The notes: generated from the letters alone by a model not told the origin. A stretch of 64,000 nucleotides of DNA from Clitopilus passeckerianus (GCA_944990035.1 CALYLX010000124.1:362794-426793), one strand, 5' to 3'; counted from the first letter of the stretch, positions 12,019-24,034 are shown. Numbers and translations: made by a program.

Positions 12019-14329
12019 CTATCTCGTTCGCCGATAAAACAACAAGTATGCACACCTCCCATCTTCCCTCTCTCCTGGCTTAGCATCGTACCCAAACACA
12101 TCTTCTGGCCTGACATCAGAAACCAGCTCATCATCAATGCGTATCCACCCCTCCCTAGGATCCCTCTCGAAAGCATCGCCGTCAGCTTTTCCAGAGGCCT
12201 TGGCCTTGTTGCCAGTTGGCACAGCAGCTTTAGCAAGGTGAGGGAAGCGGTTAGAATGTAGAACATCCAAGGTGTAGTGACCACCTGACGCGGAGTATCC
12301 ATGGTGGTAGACAACTACAAAGACAATATCAGTATTCATTCCAGTAGGATACAAGATAAATATGATTCGTACCTCCAAAGAGTTTATATTTCCAACCACC
12401 AACCCGTCTCATCGACGACGCACAAACGTCAGGTCCGACAACCAGTTCAGGGCCAAAAGCAATTTGCTTCTGAATCTTGACGACTCCGCCTAGCTCGGGG
12501 CCTTGTTCTTGAATGAAGTGGAATCGCTTGAGGTTGACGACGAGGATTTGGGGAAGGGCGTCGATGAGGACCTGTTGCGAGCCTGGTCGGCCGCCTGAGA
12601 GTTGTATTGACTCGGGATCTGAGAGGTGGGAGAGGGCATCCTGGATGGTGTGGACGTCGTCGTGCTGGAAGAAACGATGTCAGAGGTGGAGAAAGAGAGT
12701 AGGCCAAGTTAGTAGTTACCTGAATGTCTAATCGTAGGGCTCGCCAGTCCTCAATGATAACTGAATCCTTGTGACCAGGTGACTTGAGTGTTGAGCGGAA
12801 TTTGCCTCCAAATATCCTCGTAACTGGTGATTCAGCACCTTTTATCTAGGAAGACGGAGTTACATGTCAATATACATATTAGAAGCTAGACCGAGGAAGC
12901 CACCTACTGTTCTCGTGACAACGGTCTTGTTACGCTTTCCGACCTCCAGCCAACCAACCTCTTCTGGTTCTTGCTCGAGTTTTTCTACCACTGCTCCTGG
13001 TTTTGCTGGTCCTTTGGGTTTGCCTTTTGCAGGTGCTGGCTCGGGTGGTGAGAGTGCCTTGTGTAGGTTCAGCAGCTCCTCCTCCAACGTGTCAAGGAAA
13101 AAGCCTAGGAACTCTTCGGCATCTTCTTGCTGTCCACTCTGGAGAGTAATGTCAGAATGGAGGCAAAACTGACAGGTTCAATAAAGGCTCACTCTCATGT
13201 GATCGAAGCGCTTGTTTTCCTTCATAGCGTCGAAGATGTAGGTCGGGATAAAAGACTCTGGCTCCCAATCATCCCAATCTCTTTCTTTACCCTTGCCGTT
13301 GGGGCTCGACCGCCTCTGCGGCGACTCCTTCTCTTTGATGATGATATCGTTTCTTGGGGGTGTGAACTCTCCAATAAACTCAACCATTGACTCGACCAAA
13401 GGAGCACCGGCATTACCCTTTGGGTCCTTCGTTTCTCGGCTCAAAGTTCCAAGCCGGAGACCCGCCTTTCCAAGAGCTTTGAACAGACGGTACGCTGGTG
13501 GGGTGTAGGCGAGTACTTGCAAAACGGAATTCGCAAAGCACATGTTTCCGGCGTTTATGAGGCCGCGAGGTTGGATGTCAGAGACCGACCCCGCTACATT
13601 GGTATTGGGCCCTGTCGTTAGCAGTGACAAGATTTCACTTCGTTGTGATGGGGTGAACGGGAGTTTTGGCTGGGGTTTTAATGAAGCGCTAGGAGGAGGG
13701 GATTGGGCGGGTATAGAAAACCCAACGATGGAGGATGTGGGGAGGGCACCCTTTCCGGAAGCAGGTCCAGAGGATTGGAGCAGAGATGCCCAAGATTTTT
13801 TCGCTGGTGCAGGGGTGGGCGCTGCCAGAGGTACACCGGTCGTCGCTGTCGAAGGTGATGATGGGGTAGGAATTGACTCAGTGGGCTGAGTTACTGAAGC
13901 TTTTTCGACATCCTGAGGTTCGGATGGTACAGGTTCCATTGAGGTACTGGAGGACATGGGTGAGCCTGGGTGTGTATGAGTATGGGTGTCTGAATCAGTC
14001 GTGACTTCGGTCTCGTCCACAGAGGGGGGTACAGCAGCAGGTGGAGGTGGTGTTACAGGAGGCGTTGGAATTTCAAGAGCAGCGCTGATAACGTCAGGAG
14101 GGGGTTGGGCCGTTGGGGATATTATGATGCCTGGGGCATTGGCAGGGTCAGTTGGTCGGCGCGACCATATTGCCCAGGTGTCTCTTCCACCAAATTTGCG
14201 TGTCGACGAGTAATTTGTGCTACTAGATTCTTGATGGGTATCCGCAGACCCGTTTTCAGCTGAGGACGCTGAGGAAGCAGGAGGATCACGAGATGCTGTT
14301 GAAGGCCCAGCTTCAGTGAGAGGGTCCAT
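12019..14329 (-). CDS. UBP3: Ubp3/USP10-type ubiquitin C-terminal hydrolase
   Basis: Five exons (14329-13193, 13138-12908, 12845-12720, 12664-12373, 12314-12019) close to 693 codons plus stop. The N-terminal half is low-complexity Ser/Pro/Thr-rich, including a His/Thr run. The USP catalytic domain begins with the Cys box GLINAGNMCFANSVLQVLAY; then come QQEDAEEFLGFFLDTL, LPQILVVNLKRFHF and the His box HGYSASGGHYTLDV, with a final LLFYRRTR. This set is diagnostic of USP10/Ubp3. Yeast Ubp3 works with Bre5 in trafficking, ribophagy and 40S deubiquitination. A likely 5'UTR intron sits just upstream (acceptor TTTTCTTACAG before 14334). It is convergent with NACHT-1 (127 bp between stops) and divergent from NACHT-2. 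Confidence 0.93.
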
Positions 14330-14998
14330 TTTTCTGTAAGAAAATTTGTCAGCACAGAATTCGGCCAGTGATAAATCCAAATAACGCACCGAAGACTCCG
14401 TCGCTGGCTCTTCAAGTTGCAAATATGGATGGCAGGCTCAAGGATGAGAACAGGAAACTTTTGAAGTGACCAGGAGATGCTTGGTTAGGTGCTTGAATCC
14501 AAGGCAAAAGCACAACAGGACCAAATAGTCGAATACATTTGAATAGAGCCAAAGGAGACACACACACCGGCCTGCTCAACTTTACGGTGGTTGTCGGTGG
14601 AACGGATGCCAGTCGTTCCTTGGTTCGCATCAATCTCAAGCACGCGCCTCTGTGGCAGAATGATGTTCGTTTTGGAACTGAGGATGGCTGATGATGCTCC
14701 TGCATCTACGAGAACAAGCGCAGAAAGGCTGTGCATTGAGCGCTTTGAACTGTATTTGGCTGATCATTAGGGCAGTAGTCATTGAAGATATCACTTGGGA
14801 CCGAACCACGACCATGTTGGGTTATCTCTAGGGCAGGCGACGGGAGACAGCCGCTGGACCTGCGATGGCATTCTCACACGCCCAGAACCCATTGCTGATC
14901 AACTGCTCATTCTCAGAACATCATGGAAACAACATCTCGATTCAAAACTCATCAACTGGTGCGTTATCGTGCCCAAGCCTGTTCAATCATAACCCAAA
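14330..14998. promoter_or_regulatory. divergent intergenic region UBP3 / NACHT-2
   Basis: About 670 bp. It holds the probable UBP3 5'UTR intron near 14334-14380 and a stretch near 14919-14958 resembling the first exon/donor of NACHT-3 (TCATGGAA...ACTGGT). So NACHT-2 may once have had, or may still have, an upstream first exon; its phase does not fit cleanly. Confidence 0.35.
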
Positions 14999-17750
14999 AT
15001 GGTCGTAGCACTTCACATTCTATGGAACGCTATAGCTCCAGGAGCTGCCTACAATTCGGAGGAGCGGTACCCTCACCCAAGATGTCTTCCCCGAACCAGA
15101 GTCGATTCCATCCAGAATATCAAGGAATGGGCAGAAAGCGGTACAAGCCCTATCTTATGGCTGCACGGACCTGCAGGTGCCGGTAAATCGGCTGTGGCAC
15201 AGACAATGTGCGACTTCTGGGCCGAGACGAAGCAGCTGTTAGCTAGCTACTTCTTTTCTCGGACATCCTCGACGCGGAATACAATCAGGACGGTTATACC
15301 TACCCTTGCATACCAAGCGGCTCAGTCGCTTACAGGCCATCTAGATGACATCCTCTCTGTCATCGAGAGTAATCCACAGGTCTTGAGGCTTGACGTGTCA
15401 GCCCAGCTAGAAAAGCTTCTCGCGGCCCCATTGCAAGCGATTTTTCAGTCACCCCGAGAAAAGGACCACAAACATCCCTCGTTTATTGTCATCGACGCCG
15501 TCGACGAGTGCATTGGGAGCGAGAATCAACTTCGCCTTCTGTCCCTAATATTTGCTCTCGTTGGTACCGAAGAACCCCTCTCCATCCGCTTCCTCATCGT
15601 CAGTCGCCCGGAGGCGCACATACGTCATACCTTTAACGGTCTGCTTAAAGCCGTTAGCTCTATCGAATCTATGTATGGGGACTTGGAAGACGTGTACAAA
15701 TACCTCGAGTTCACGTTCAATGAAATTTACGACTCCGAGAAACACAGCGATACGATGCAATATGTCCCGAAACCATGGCCTGGACCTGACGTATTACGCG
15801 AGCTCACCACACGATCAGGGGGATATTTCATCTACGCGGCGACTATTGTTCGTCATGTGGATGAAGAAGGATATCTGTGTACCGACAGGCTCGAGGAGGT
15901 CCTGAACAGGAATGCACGCAGTGCTGGCGTGTATCCTTATCAAGAGCTTGACAAGATCTACAGCCAAATCCTCTCAACGGCGCGCAATATCCGCTGCCTC
16001 ACCCGTATTCTCGGCTGTGTCATTGTAGGCAGGAGGACACTCGTCAGCTTCGACTCCCTCGCTCCCACTGTTTCCACATCCAACATCATAAACACCCTTT
16101 TCTCCTTTCGACCCGGCGAGCTCAAGATGACGCTTCGTGGCTTACACTCCCTGATATTGTTCTCTGAAACCGACACCGATGATATTAGGTTCTATCACGC
16201 ATCGTTTTCGGATTACCTTCTCGACAAAGAACGATCCGAAGCGTATTTCATTGACTTTGATACCATCGTTCGGGACATATTCACTTCGTCTTTGAATCTT
16301 CTACGATTACCCGTTTCACCTAAGCCTTTCATCCCTGCAAGGTGAGTAATTCCGACATCATTAAAGTATATGAAGTTTGAACTTTGATGTGCTTCCGCAG
16401 AGACTGGGCGGTTGCGATGTTATGTTGGTCCAGGCTCGGACTCCCCGCCGAAGATCTGTTTGACCACCTCCATGGCAATGTCGCCTCCACCGTAGCGGAC
16501 TTTCGAGCCTTAGTCGCCGAAACCACGTGTTGGCCGGAAGAGCTGCAGTTTAAAGTAATCTGTGCACTTTGCGCCATGATACAACTAACCACGGTATGAA
16601 AACTTGACTGTCTATTGATGATACAAGTCTAATAGGCAGCGTCTATGAAGGATTATTCACCGTCAAGCCAGCTCGTCGGGACATTGACAGAACTCTGTCA
16701 GCTTGCATTCGTCTCCCATCTTTCCCGCTCCAATACAATGTCTGGCCTTGAGTGTATACAGGACGTCCGAACTCTCATGGACATGGATTCAAGCCCTCTC
16801 AAGGGACGCTCCTGGCAGTACCAGAGAGTAAATATCAAGGGAATACTGAAGACCTCATCAGCAGAACGGCCTTCTATCGACCGTTTCCTTACCTGCATCT
16901 CCCACATACGGGATCAAACTTCGTTTAACTGGAATGAGCTCGTTGTCGCCACAAATTTAGAGGCTAGGAAATGGACGGACTGCCGTGGTGTTTTCAAGGC
17001 CGTTCTCGAGAGTTTCCTTGACAACAAAACTTACTGGGGCAAGACATGTGAGGTAAAAATGCGGGAGACACGGCTTCGGAAGCGTTTGATAGGCTCAGCA
17101 CGATGGGAGGCCCTGTCTTATTCGATAGAGTGCCCCATCCCGCCGACACCAAGGTCATCCGCGTCTGATCTACTAGATCTAGATTTTCTCAATGAAGGAC
17201 CTCCAGAGGGATTCTTGAGCAGCAGGGAGTCTAGAAACTCGAGAAGTTCAAACAGTTCAAGTAGCTCAAGCAACTCCGACGATGAAGGGGTTTCGTAAGC
17301 TTTCAATCATTTAGGATCTTTCAGTACATTTGGCTCACTTTGAGTGTATAGAATCGTTTCTAAAGAACGAAGGGCAGCGGCAATGCGACAGCGAATGGCG
17401 GCCGAACAAAGAAGGCGGGAGGAAATCAGGGCTGCCTATCAGTTATTGAAAGGAGCACTTCGTTTTTTCAGAGGCCCAACATCCAAAGTTCGCATCCTTG
17501 AAGCAGGTAACTCACCGTTTCAATTTCGATCTTCGTGGCGTCCTCACTCTTTGTCCAGCCACGCTAGAGGTCAAGCAACGGGAGACTGAGAATGCGGAGT
17601 TGGAGAATCGGTTAAAAGCACTGGAGGCTGAACGTGATAGGTATCGAAAGGAGAACGAAGGTAGGCAATTCTGATTGAGTAGTCGGAAGATGTGGTACTG
17701 ATGTGCAACCAGCTGCAATTCTGAAATTGCCTAGACCTATTCCCAGATAA
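14999..17750 (+). CDS. NACHT-2: STAND NTPase with C-terminal bHLH-leucine zipper
   Basis: Six exons (14999-16341, 16401-16593, 16636-17294, 17352-17506, 17559-17660, 17713-17750) total 2490 nt, exactly 829 codons plus stop, with every junction in phase. The short N-terminus has GAAYNSEERYPHPRCLPRTR (residues 15-34). NACHT follows: Walker A GPAGAGKS 57-64, Walker B FIVIDAVDECIG 162-173, FLIVSRPEAHIRH 198-210. Then come winged-helix-like FYHASFSDYLLDKERS and the paralog-shared DWAVAMLCW region. A Ser/Asn/Asp linker ends at about 731. The tail is a bHLH-Zip: basic region with the E750/R753/R754 triad and I757, helix 1 AAYQLLKGAL, a short loop, helix 2 SKVRILEAATLEVK, then a heptad zipper (L798, L805) to about 817. 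Glu and paired Arg at these positions normally contact CANNTG E-boxes. The link to NACHT rests on splice logic, not transcripts. Confidence 0.82.
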
Positions 17751-18113
17751 ATTGGCATGGACAAGCAAAGGATCCTAGGCGAGAGCATGGATCTCGAACT
17801 CTGTTAAACGTGACATACGTACCTCCATTATTCGTAAACACAGACCATACCCCCAAATACAACTGGCCCAGTAAATATTTACGCCCCATGCATTATGCTA
17901 GACGCTCAAAGGCTGTGCCAACCTATCCTAGTAGGAAGTCCTCGATTGGTCCAGAGTCGAAGTCTGTGACGAGGTCACAGCAAGCCTCCTTTCGCTACCA
18001 CCAACGGAGCTGGAGATTAGGCTGGCGCACTAAACGAGAACAGCTCGCCAGTGGATGGCATTCTCCCACGCGCGGAACTCCGTGCTTGTGAACTGTTCTT
18101 TCTCCGAGCAGTC
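17751..18113. promoter_or_regulatory. intergenic region NACHT-2 / NACHT-3
   Basis: About 360 bp between two genes in the same direction. The stretch at 18040-18112 resembles the DNA just upstream of NACHT-2 (GGCATTCTC..CACGC, GAAC..CTC), so promoter DNA was probably copied along with the genes. Confidence 0.4.
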
Positions 18114-20967
18114 ATGGAACATTGTCCAGAATCCATCGACTGGTAAGTGATTTACAAAAGTTCCCAATTGCTCGCTTGATTCTCAGCTTGTTATTAGCTC
18201 TTCAGGTGCTATTGAACGCCACCGCTCCGGGAGCCGCGTACAATTCAGAGGAACGATACCCTCACCCCCGATGCCTCCCTCGGACTAGAATCAATTGCAT
18301 TCAGAACATCAAAGACTGGGCTGTGAATGGGACATCCAGGATTCTATGGCTTCATGGTCCGGCAGGTGCAGGGAAATCGGCCGTCGCACAAACAATGTGC
18401 GAAACATGGGCCGAGACGAACCAACTCCTGGCTAGCTTCTTCTTCTCTGGGACATCCTCCCTGCGGAATACTATTGACAGGTTCATCCCTTCCATTGCAT
18501 CACAAGCATCGCATGCGCTTACAGGCCAACTGGACTTAATTCTCTCCGTAATTGAGAAGAATCCTCAGATCCTCTGGCTGGATGTGTCGATTCAGATGGA
18601 GACACTTCTAGTGAATCCGCTCAAGGTCATGCTTAAGGCGCATTCAGAGAAAATAGGTCACGCAAGCTGCCTTTTTATGGTTATTGACGCAGTCGACGAA
18701 TGCATCGGAAACGAAAAACAACTTCGTCTTCTGTCTCTTATCCTTTCTCTGGCAACCTCCGAAAGCCTCCTACCAATTCGCTTTCTCATCGTGAGTAGGC
18801 CAGAGGCGCACATACGCCACGCCTTTAACGGCCTTCTCAAAGTCGTCAGCTCTATCGAATCCATGTATGGCGCTTTAGAAGACGTATACAAATACCTCGA
18901 GTTCAATTTCGCAGAGATGCACGACTCCGAGAAACACAGCGATACGATGCAATATGTTCCGAAACCATGGCCTGGACCTGACGTATTACGCGAGCTCACC
19001 ACACGATCAGGCGGATATTTTATCTACGCAGCGACTATTGTTCGTTACGTAGATGAAGAAGGATATATGTGCACCGACAGACTCGAGGAGGTCCTAAATA
19101 GGAGTGCACGAGGTACCGGTGTCTATCCATATCGCGAGCTCGACAAGGTCTACTCTCAAATCCTCTCAACAACACGTAATCTCCACTGCCTTACACGTAT
19201 CCTGGGATGCATCATTGTGGGTCGGCGTGTACTTGTCAGTTTTGACACCCTCGCACCCAATGTTCCTACTTCCGCCATCATTAGCGCGCTTTTCTCTTTC
19301 CGACCCGGAGAACTCAAGATGACCTTGCGTGGATTACATTCCTTGCTCTCCTTCTCCGAACGCGACACAGACGACATTAGATTCTATCATGCATCATTCT
19401 CAGATTACCTTCTGGATAAAGAGCGATCTGAAGGCTACTATATCAGCTATGATGCAACCATTCAAGATATCTATCGGTCATCGCTGAGCCTTATACGACT
19501 CTCCGTATTGCCCAACCCTGCTATGCCAAGCAAGTGAGTGCTACCAGCAATGCTCTGTCACGTAGCACTAATGTTATTCGAAGTGACTGGGCAGTTGCAA
19601 TGCTATGTTGGGCAAGGGTCGGACGTCCTTCCAAACAGTTGTTGGACTACCTACGTGGAAACGGCGGAAATGCGCTGCCACTTCTGAAAGCTGTTGTCAC
19701 ACAGTCTAAGCAGTGGTCCGAGGACCGGCACTTCAGGATGCTTTGCGTAATATGTGGAATGATACGATTGCTGAAAGTGCGGTGATTGGCTCTTTATGTG
19801 CTCGCTCACCATTCAGTGATATTTGTCCAGGATCAACCTTCCTCGAAAGACATCGTTGAACTTGACACATTGTCAGAACTATGCCAGATCGCCTTCGGCT
19901 CCTATCTCTCGCCCTCAGGCAGGTTTGTCGGGCTTGGATGTATACAAGACGTTCGAACCCTTCTCGGGACGGATCCTTTGAAGGATCGCTCCTGGGAATT
20001 CCAGCGGGCCACGATCAAAGGAGTCTTAAAACTTCCTTCAAGTGAACAGGTTTCTGTTAATCGGTTCATCTCTTATCTCTCCCACATTCGGGACCGGCTT
20101 TTTCACTGGACACAACTCAGCATTGCTACGAATCTCGAGAATGGGACATGGCTAGATTCAAGAGACGTCTTTAAGGATATGATCGAGAGATATCTAGACA
20201 ACAAATCGATCTGGGGTGATAGTTGCGAAATTAACATACGGCGGGGACGCCTCCAAACCCGCTTGGCAGGTTCCACTCGATGGGCCGAACTTTTGCACAC
20301 GAAACCCAAACCCATTAAGTTGCCCCCCAAAAGGCTGAAGATGGGAGCATATGCCACACACGCGAGCCCTCCTGCTTCACCCACTAGCCCGTATGATCGT
20401 CTTCATCGAGCCTCCCCCGACCGAGATTGGGAGACAGATGGCAACTCCAGTGAAGGTTCAAATGGAATCTATGTAGTAGACTCGGCTGTGGACCGTTCCA
20501 CGTAAGGATCCCATCCTTCCTCTTGTCGAGCTGAATGCCTAACTCCCTACCTGTGTATGATCAGGGAGTTTGTATATTGGGATGGCCAAAATTCATCTCA
20601 AATCATAGAAAGTCTGAATAAGGTACCTTTGTTCATCTTTCTTGAGCGAAGGGATGCCAGTAAGGAAGATATTTGTAACCTTCAGATTTAATGCTCACTA
20701 TCAAATGATACAGAGGCTACGCTGCGTGGGATGAGCGATGCAGAACTCGAAGAGCACATAAGGGCCATCAAAGCTGCATGCAAGTGCTTCCGAGAACTAC
20801 GAAGAGATATTATGTCAGTCTCAATGGACCTAGAAGACGAAGTGAGCTGCACAAACCAGATTCATTTGGAAAGGGAAGCGAGGCTAATGTCGAGGGGGCT
20901 GGCAGACATAGAAGAAGCAATCTCGAAAGCGGTGGAAGACATGAGTTGCGCGACTCAGTTCCAGTGA
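18114..20967 (+). CDS. NACHT-3: STAND NTPase with helical C-terminal tail
   Basis: Six exons (18114-18142, 18187-19533, 19584-19776, 19831-20501, 20565-20659, 20714-20967) total 2589 nt, 862 codons plus stop, all in phase. The tiny first exon (MEHCPESID) is joined by a 44-nt intron. The core closely follows NACHT-2: Walker A GPAGAGKSAVAQ, Walker B MVIDAVDECIG, FLIVSRPEAHIRHAF, FYHASFSDYLLDKERS, DWAVAMLCWARVG. Exon sizes mirror NACHT-2 (1347/193/671 against 1343/193/659), so the genes are tandem duplicates. The C-terminus differs. After a Ser/Pro linker (HASPPASPTSP) come short exons and a charged helical segment (MSDAELEEHIRAIKAACK, then HLEREARLMSRGLADIEEAI), perhaps a coiled coil; no bHLH is present. 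The choice of donor at 20660 over 20616 is mine, because it keeps the last exon open. Function is probably the same switch type as NACHT-2 with another output or partner. Confidence 0.82.
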
Positions 20968-23644
20968 CAATTGACCACCTCACCAAAACACATCGCAACA
21001 CAGTATTGGCAAATATCATGTATCGATATATGGCTGGAGCAGCTGTAGCCTGTGTCTCACTGAAGGTTAGATCGAGGATCGGAGTGACTTGTACCCAAAA
21101 ATAGCTGATGGACAGACCCGTTGTTCTAGCTCAGATGTACTTGAAGAGGCTATATGGCGCCACTGCGTCTGATATCAGTTGATCTCCTAGATGAACGTTG
21201 TAGGGTCCTACATTAGACTTGTTGCCATGATATCGATTGTTGAACGTTGAGCGCTCATACTAAGCAAAGTTTCATCACGCTATCACGCTTACGAGGAGAG
21301 AAACTCGAACCAGAATTCGATTATAACCTGAAAATTGCCGAGAAGTGATCTGAGCCATTGATGCTGGAGACGAGCGAGCTATGTATACATGCGATGTCAC
21401 CAGGCGCTCGTCTGAAACGCCTCGTCCGTGCCAGTCCGAGATGAGGGTTTACTACAGCGAGGTCGAGTCATCGGTAAGCACCGGTTTTAGTGACTCGGAA
21501 AACGAGGGTACAATGAAATAACATGAGCATGATAGGTTTCAAGCCTCGCCGATCGTGAACAAGCAATGTATCGCAGCACGAGGGGGACTTCATGTTTTTG
21601 GCGAGCGCTGTGGCTGGGCAAATGAATGAGGCACCTATGAATTAACTCCGTTCGAGATGGATCATTACGATCAACCACCGACGTGGCAGTGTTGGACTTG
21701 GACTCCGTGCCTGTTCAACGAACCACCCGCGCAGCAGCCCCATATTTGGTGTTCAAGGGGTGTGCAAAAAACACCGGGTTACATCCCCAAAGCGTACAGC
21801 GAACATATTATCACAGTCTAATCCGTTTTCACACCGACTTCTTATCGCAGCAGCAGCGGCACCTGAATATATGCCTAATTTTTCTTAACAATTTCAATGA
21901 CAATCCATGCGCCCGCTGCAGGCGGCTAACATGTGAATACAAAGGCAGTTGTTGGACATCCAAGTGGTTATTCTTTGCCCAGAAAATTCAGCTATTTGAT
22001 TGAACGTACTGATTCCCACTTTGTGATCCATATTTTTGACGGTTCTACTGCTCAATGTGACCCAGAGCAGGGTCACGTAAAGGAGATCAACTCAAAAAGA
22101 AGTTCTGAACAGCGCGGGCCGAGGGACCAGCAACCCTCTGCGCCACAGTTGCTCAATCGGATTGTGAGAGTGAACGGAAGGATTGGGTGAAGTTAACCAT
22201 CGTGAAGTAGACAATGTTAGTGGACTTGAAGGTGACAATTTCATTGAGGATGGCGACGTGTCAGTAGAGAAACAGACGATCACTTTGCGGTCTAATCCTT
22301 TGACAACACCGTCAAGGGTTGATAATGTGGGCTTTGAATTCATGTCTCCTATAACGTCAACGAGTAAGTATAGAACTGTTCTATTATTCTAATACCGGCT
22401 TGCTGCCCCTGCCCTAGAGGAACGAATCGAAGATTAGAACAAAAGAATGTATATCCGCGGTGCTTCAAGAGAACGAGAATATATCGAACATTCAATATAC
22501 ACTGGGGTGCTACGGACGTGCATCATGCAAACCGTTAAGCGACTTGGTTCGTTCCCAAAGACACATTCTAAGCCCGATGGAACGAGTCACCAGCTGTATT
22601 GAACCAAGCGAGACGATCGGCTGCCCCGACCAAAGCTTACAGAGTCATATTCAGACGGTGTATGCTGGACCCAGGATGACGCAGCATTCAAGGGTCGATC
22701 CCTCAGAATGATTGCGTAGTTTTACTCCGAATTTCACGATTTTACGCGTTGAGGATGATAATTCAGCTCGATCTCGTAAGCCGAATTGACAAACGGAAAA
22801 CCGACCCGTCAGTGCGTCTGGTTGGGTTGCCGACCGTTGCCGAGCTTCCGATGGGGTGGTGGCAGTGACGCACAGTCTAGCGTAGAAACTGAGCCTGAGT
22901 TACAGTACCTTTGGGGTAGGCTGGTCAACACTTGGGTGGCAACGTGTCGTTCTCACAGCGAGGAAGTGACTCGGTAAAATGAAGAAAAATGCACGGAAGA
23001 AAATCCAAAAACACATTGACTCGGAAAATTTGGGGAAAGGCGGAGACAATGATCATAAAGCTCGGAAAGTCACGGTACTTTCTGGAAGAGACTCGGACGA
23101 TTTTGGGCTTGGTTGCATTTTTAACTTGTGGTTCAAAAAGGCCAAGGGAAAATCTGGGACGATTATCCGGGAGGGTAATGTCATGACTATAGGCCCCAAG
23201 CCCCGCACCCATGTTGCCCACGCGACTTCCATCGGTCGCCTGGCCGGATTCCTGAGGATTAGCAGCTGCTAGCTCCCATCCAAAGGCGAGTCGTGCCGGG
23301 CGTTCAACATTGTCCCCACAATCGCATGAAAACGGCATCTCCGGCCCTGTCATCCGATTGTATGGGAGGTCTTCGATGAAGTCACTATGAACTCTCGATG
23401 TGAACGGATCCTGACTGATCTGCACCTGTTAACAGAGACGAACTGGCGAACCACCGATAATAGTGGTGAATCTTACTAAACGTCTTGTCGTTGTATATCT
23501 GGACGCGCTCGCTGCTCAGAATGCGTGGTTGCTGAGTGTGGCGCTGAGTAACCACAGCTGTCATGGATTATCAATCACTTCTATAGGTATTATACGGAGG
23601 TGCCTATCAGCCATATCAGTTCACTGAGTGAAGTGCGATTTCTA
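20968..23644. other. gene-poor region
   Basis: About 2.7 kb after NACHT-3. Overlapping frames on both strands (for example 22979-23272 plus and 23425-22925 minus) have no recognisable motif or splice support. I see no transposase, reverse transcriptase, long terminal repeat or tandem array. It may hold degraded DNA or non-coding transcripts. Confidence 0.35.
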
Positions 23645-24034
23645 CTAACCGAGCGAAAACAAAGGGCTTGATATCGAGAGAGAAAAAACAGCAGTAATGT
23701 TCGACATCAGTTCCAAGACTCGTGAACCGAAGGAATCCTGATGAACAGGTCTAACAGCAGTGATGGCCAAGATGGGAACACAGGAAGTCGTGGAAAGTTC
23801 ATCTACAGCACTATTGGTATTCGATAGCACCTCAGAGCACATAGGAGCTGGTGGCTCAGGGAATATCCACCGAATCCGGCCAACTGGGCAATGGGTACCG
23901 CAAGAAGTCCTCCCTATACAGCAACTAGCCCAATTAATTGAATTCGAATGAGATGTCTTGCGTGTGAGAGAGGCGGCGAGCCTGGCCAGAGTTAGCACAG
24001 CACCGCAGGGCATGAGACCAAATTTGGCGCCCAT
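23645..24034 (-). CDS. possible small Cys-containing protein
   Basis: An uninterrupted 129-codon frame starting with ATG at 24034. Residues 5-20 are hydrophobic (FGLMPCGAVLTLARLA), which could be a weak signal peptide, followed by a small Cys cluster (SCCIGRTSCGTHC) and more Cys downstream. That layout occurs in small secreted fungal proteins, but I cannot match it to a family, and no paralog or intron supports it. It may be a chance frame. Confidence 0.25.
   Translation of the reverse strand: MGAKFGLMPCGAVLTLARLAASLTRKTSHSNSINWASCCIGRTSCGTHCPVGRIRWIFPEPPAPMCSEVLSNTNSAVDELSTTSCVPILAITAVRPVHQDSFGSRVLELMSNITAVFSLSISSPLFSLG

Noticed and set aside
17352..17750. bHLH as an independent gene
   Set aside because: No ATG before the basic region start, exon phases match the NACHT gene exactly, and a good donor overlaps the apparent NACHT stop; kept as the main refuting alternative.
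20565..20734. Alternative short ending of NACHT-3 after the donor at 20616
   Set aside because: It would add only a few residues before a stop, while the donor at 20660 keeps an 84-codon last exon open and in phase.
22925..23425. Overlapping frames on both strands
   Set aside because: Mutually antisense, neither with motif or splice evidence.
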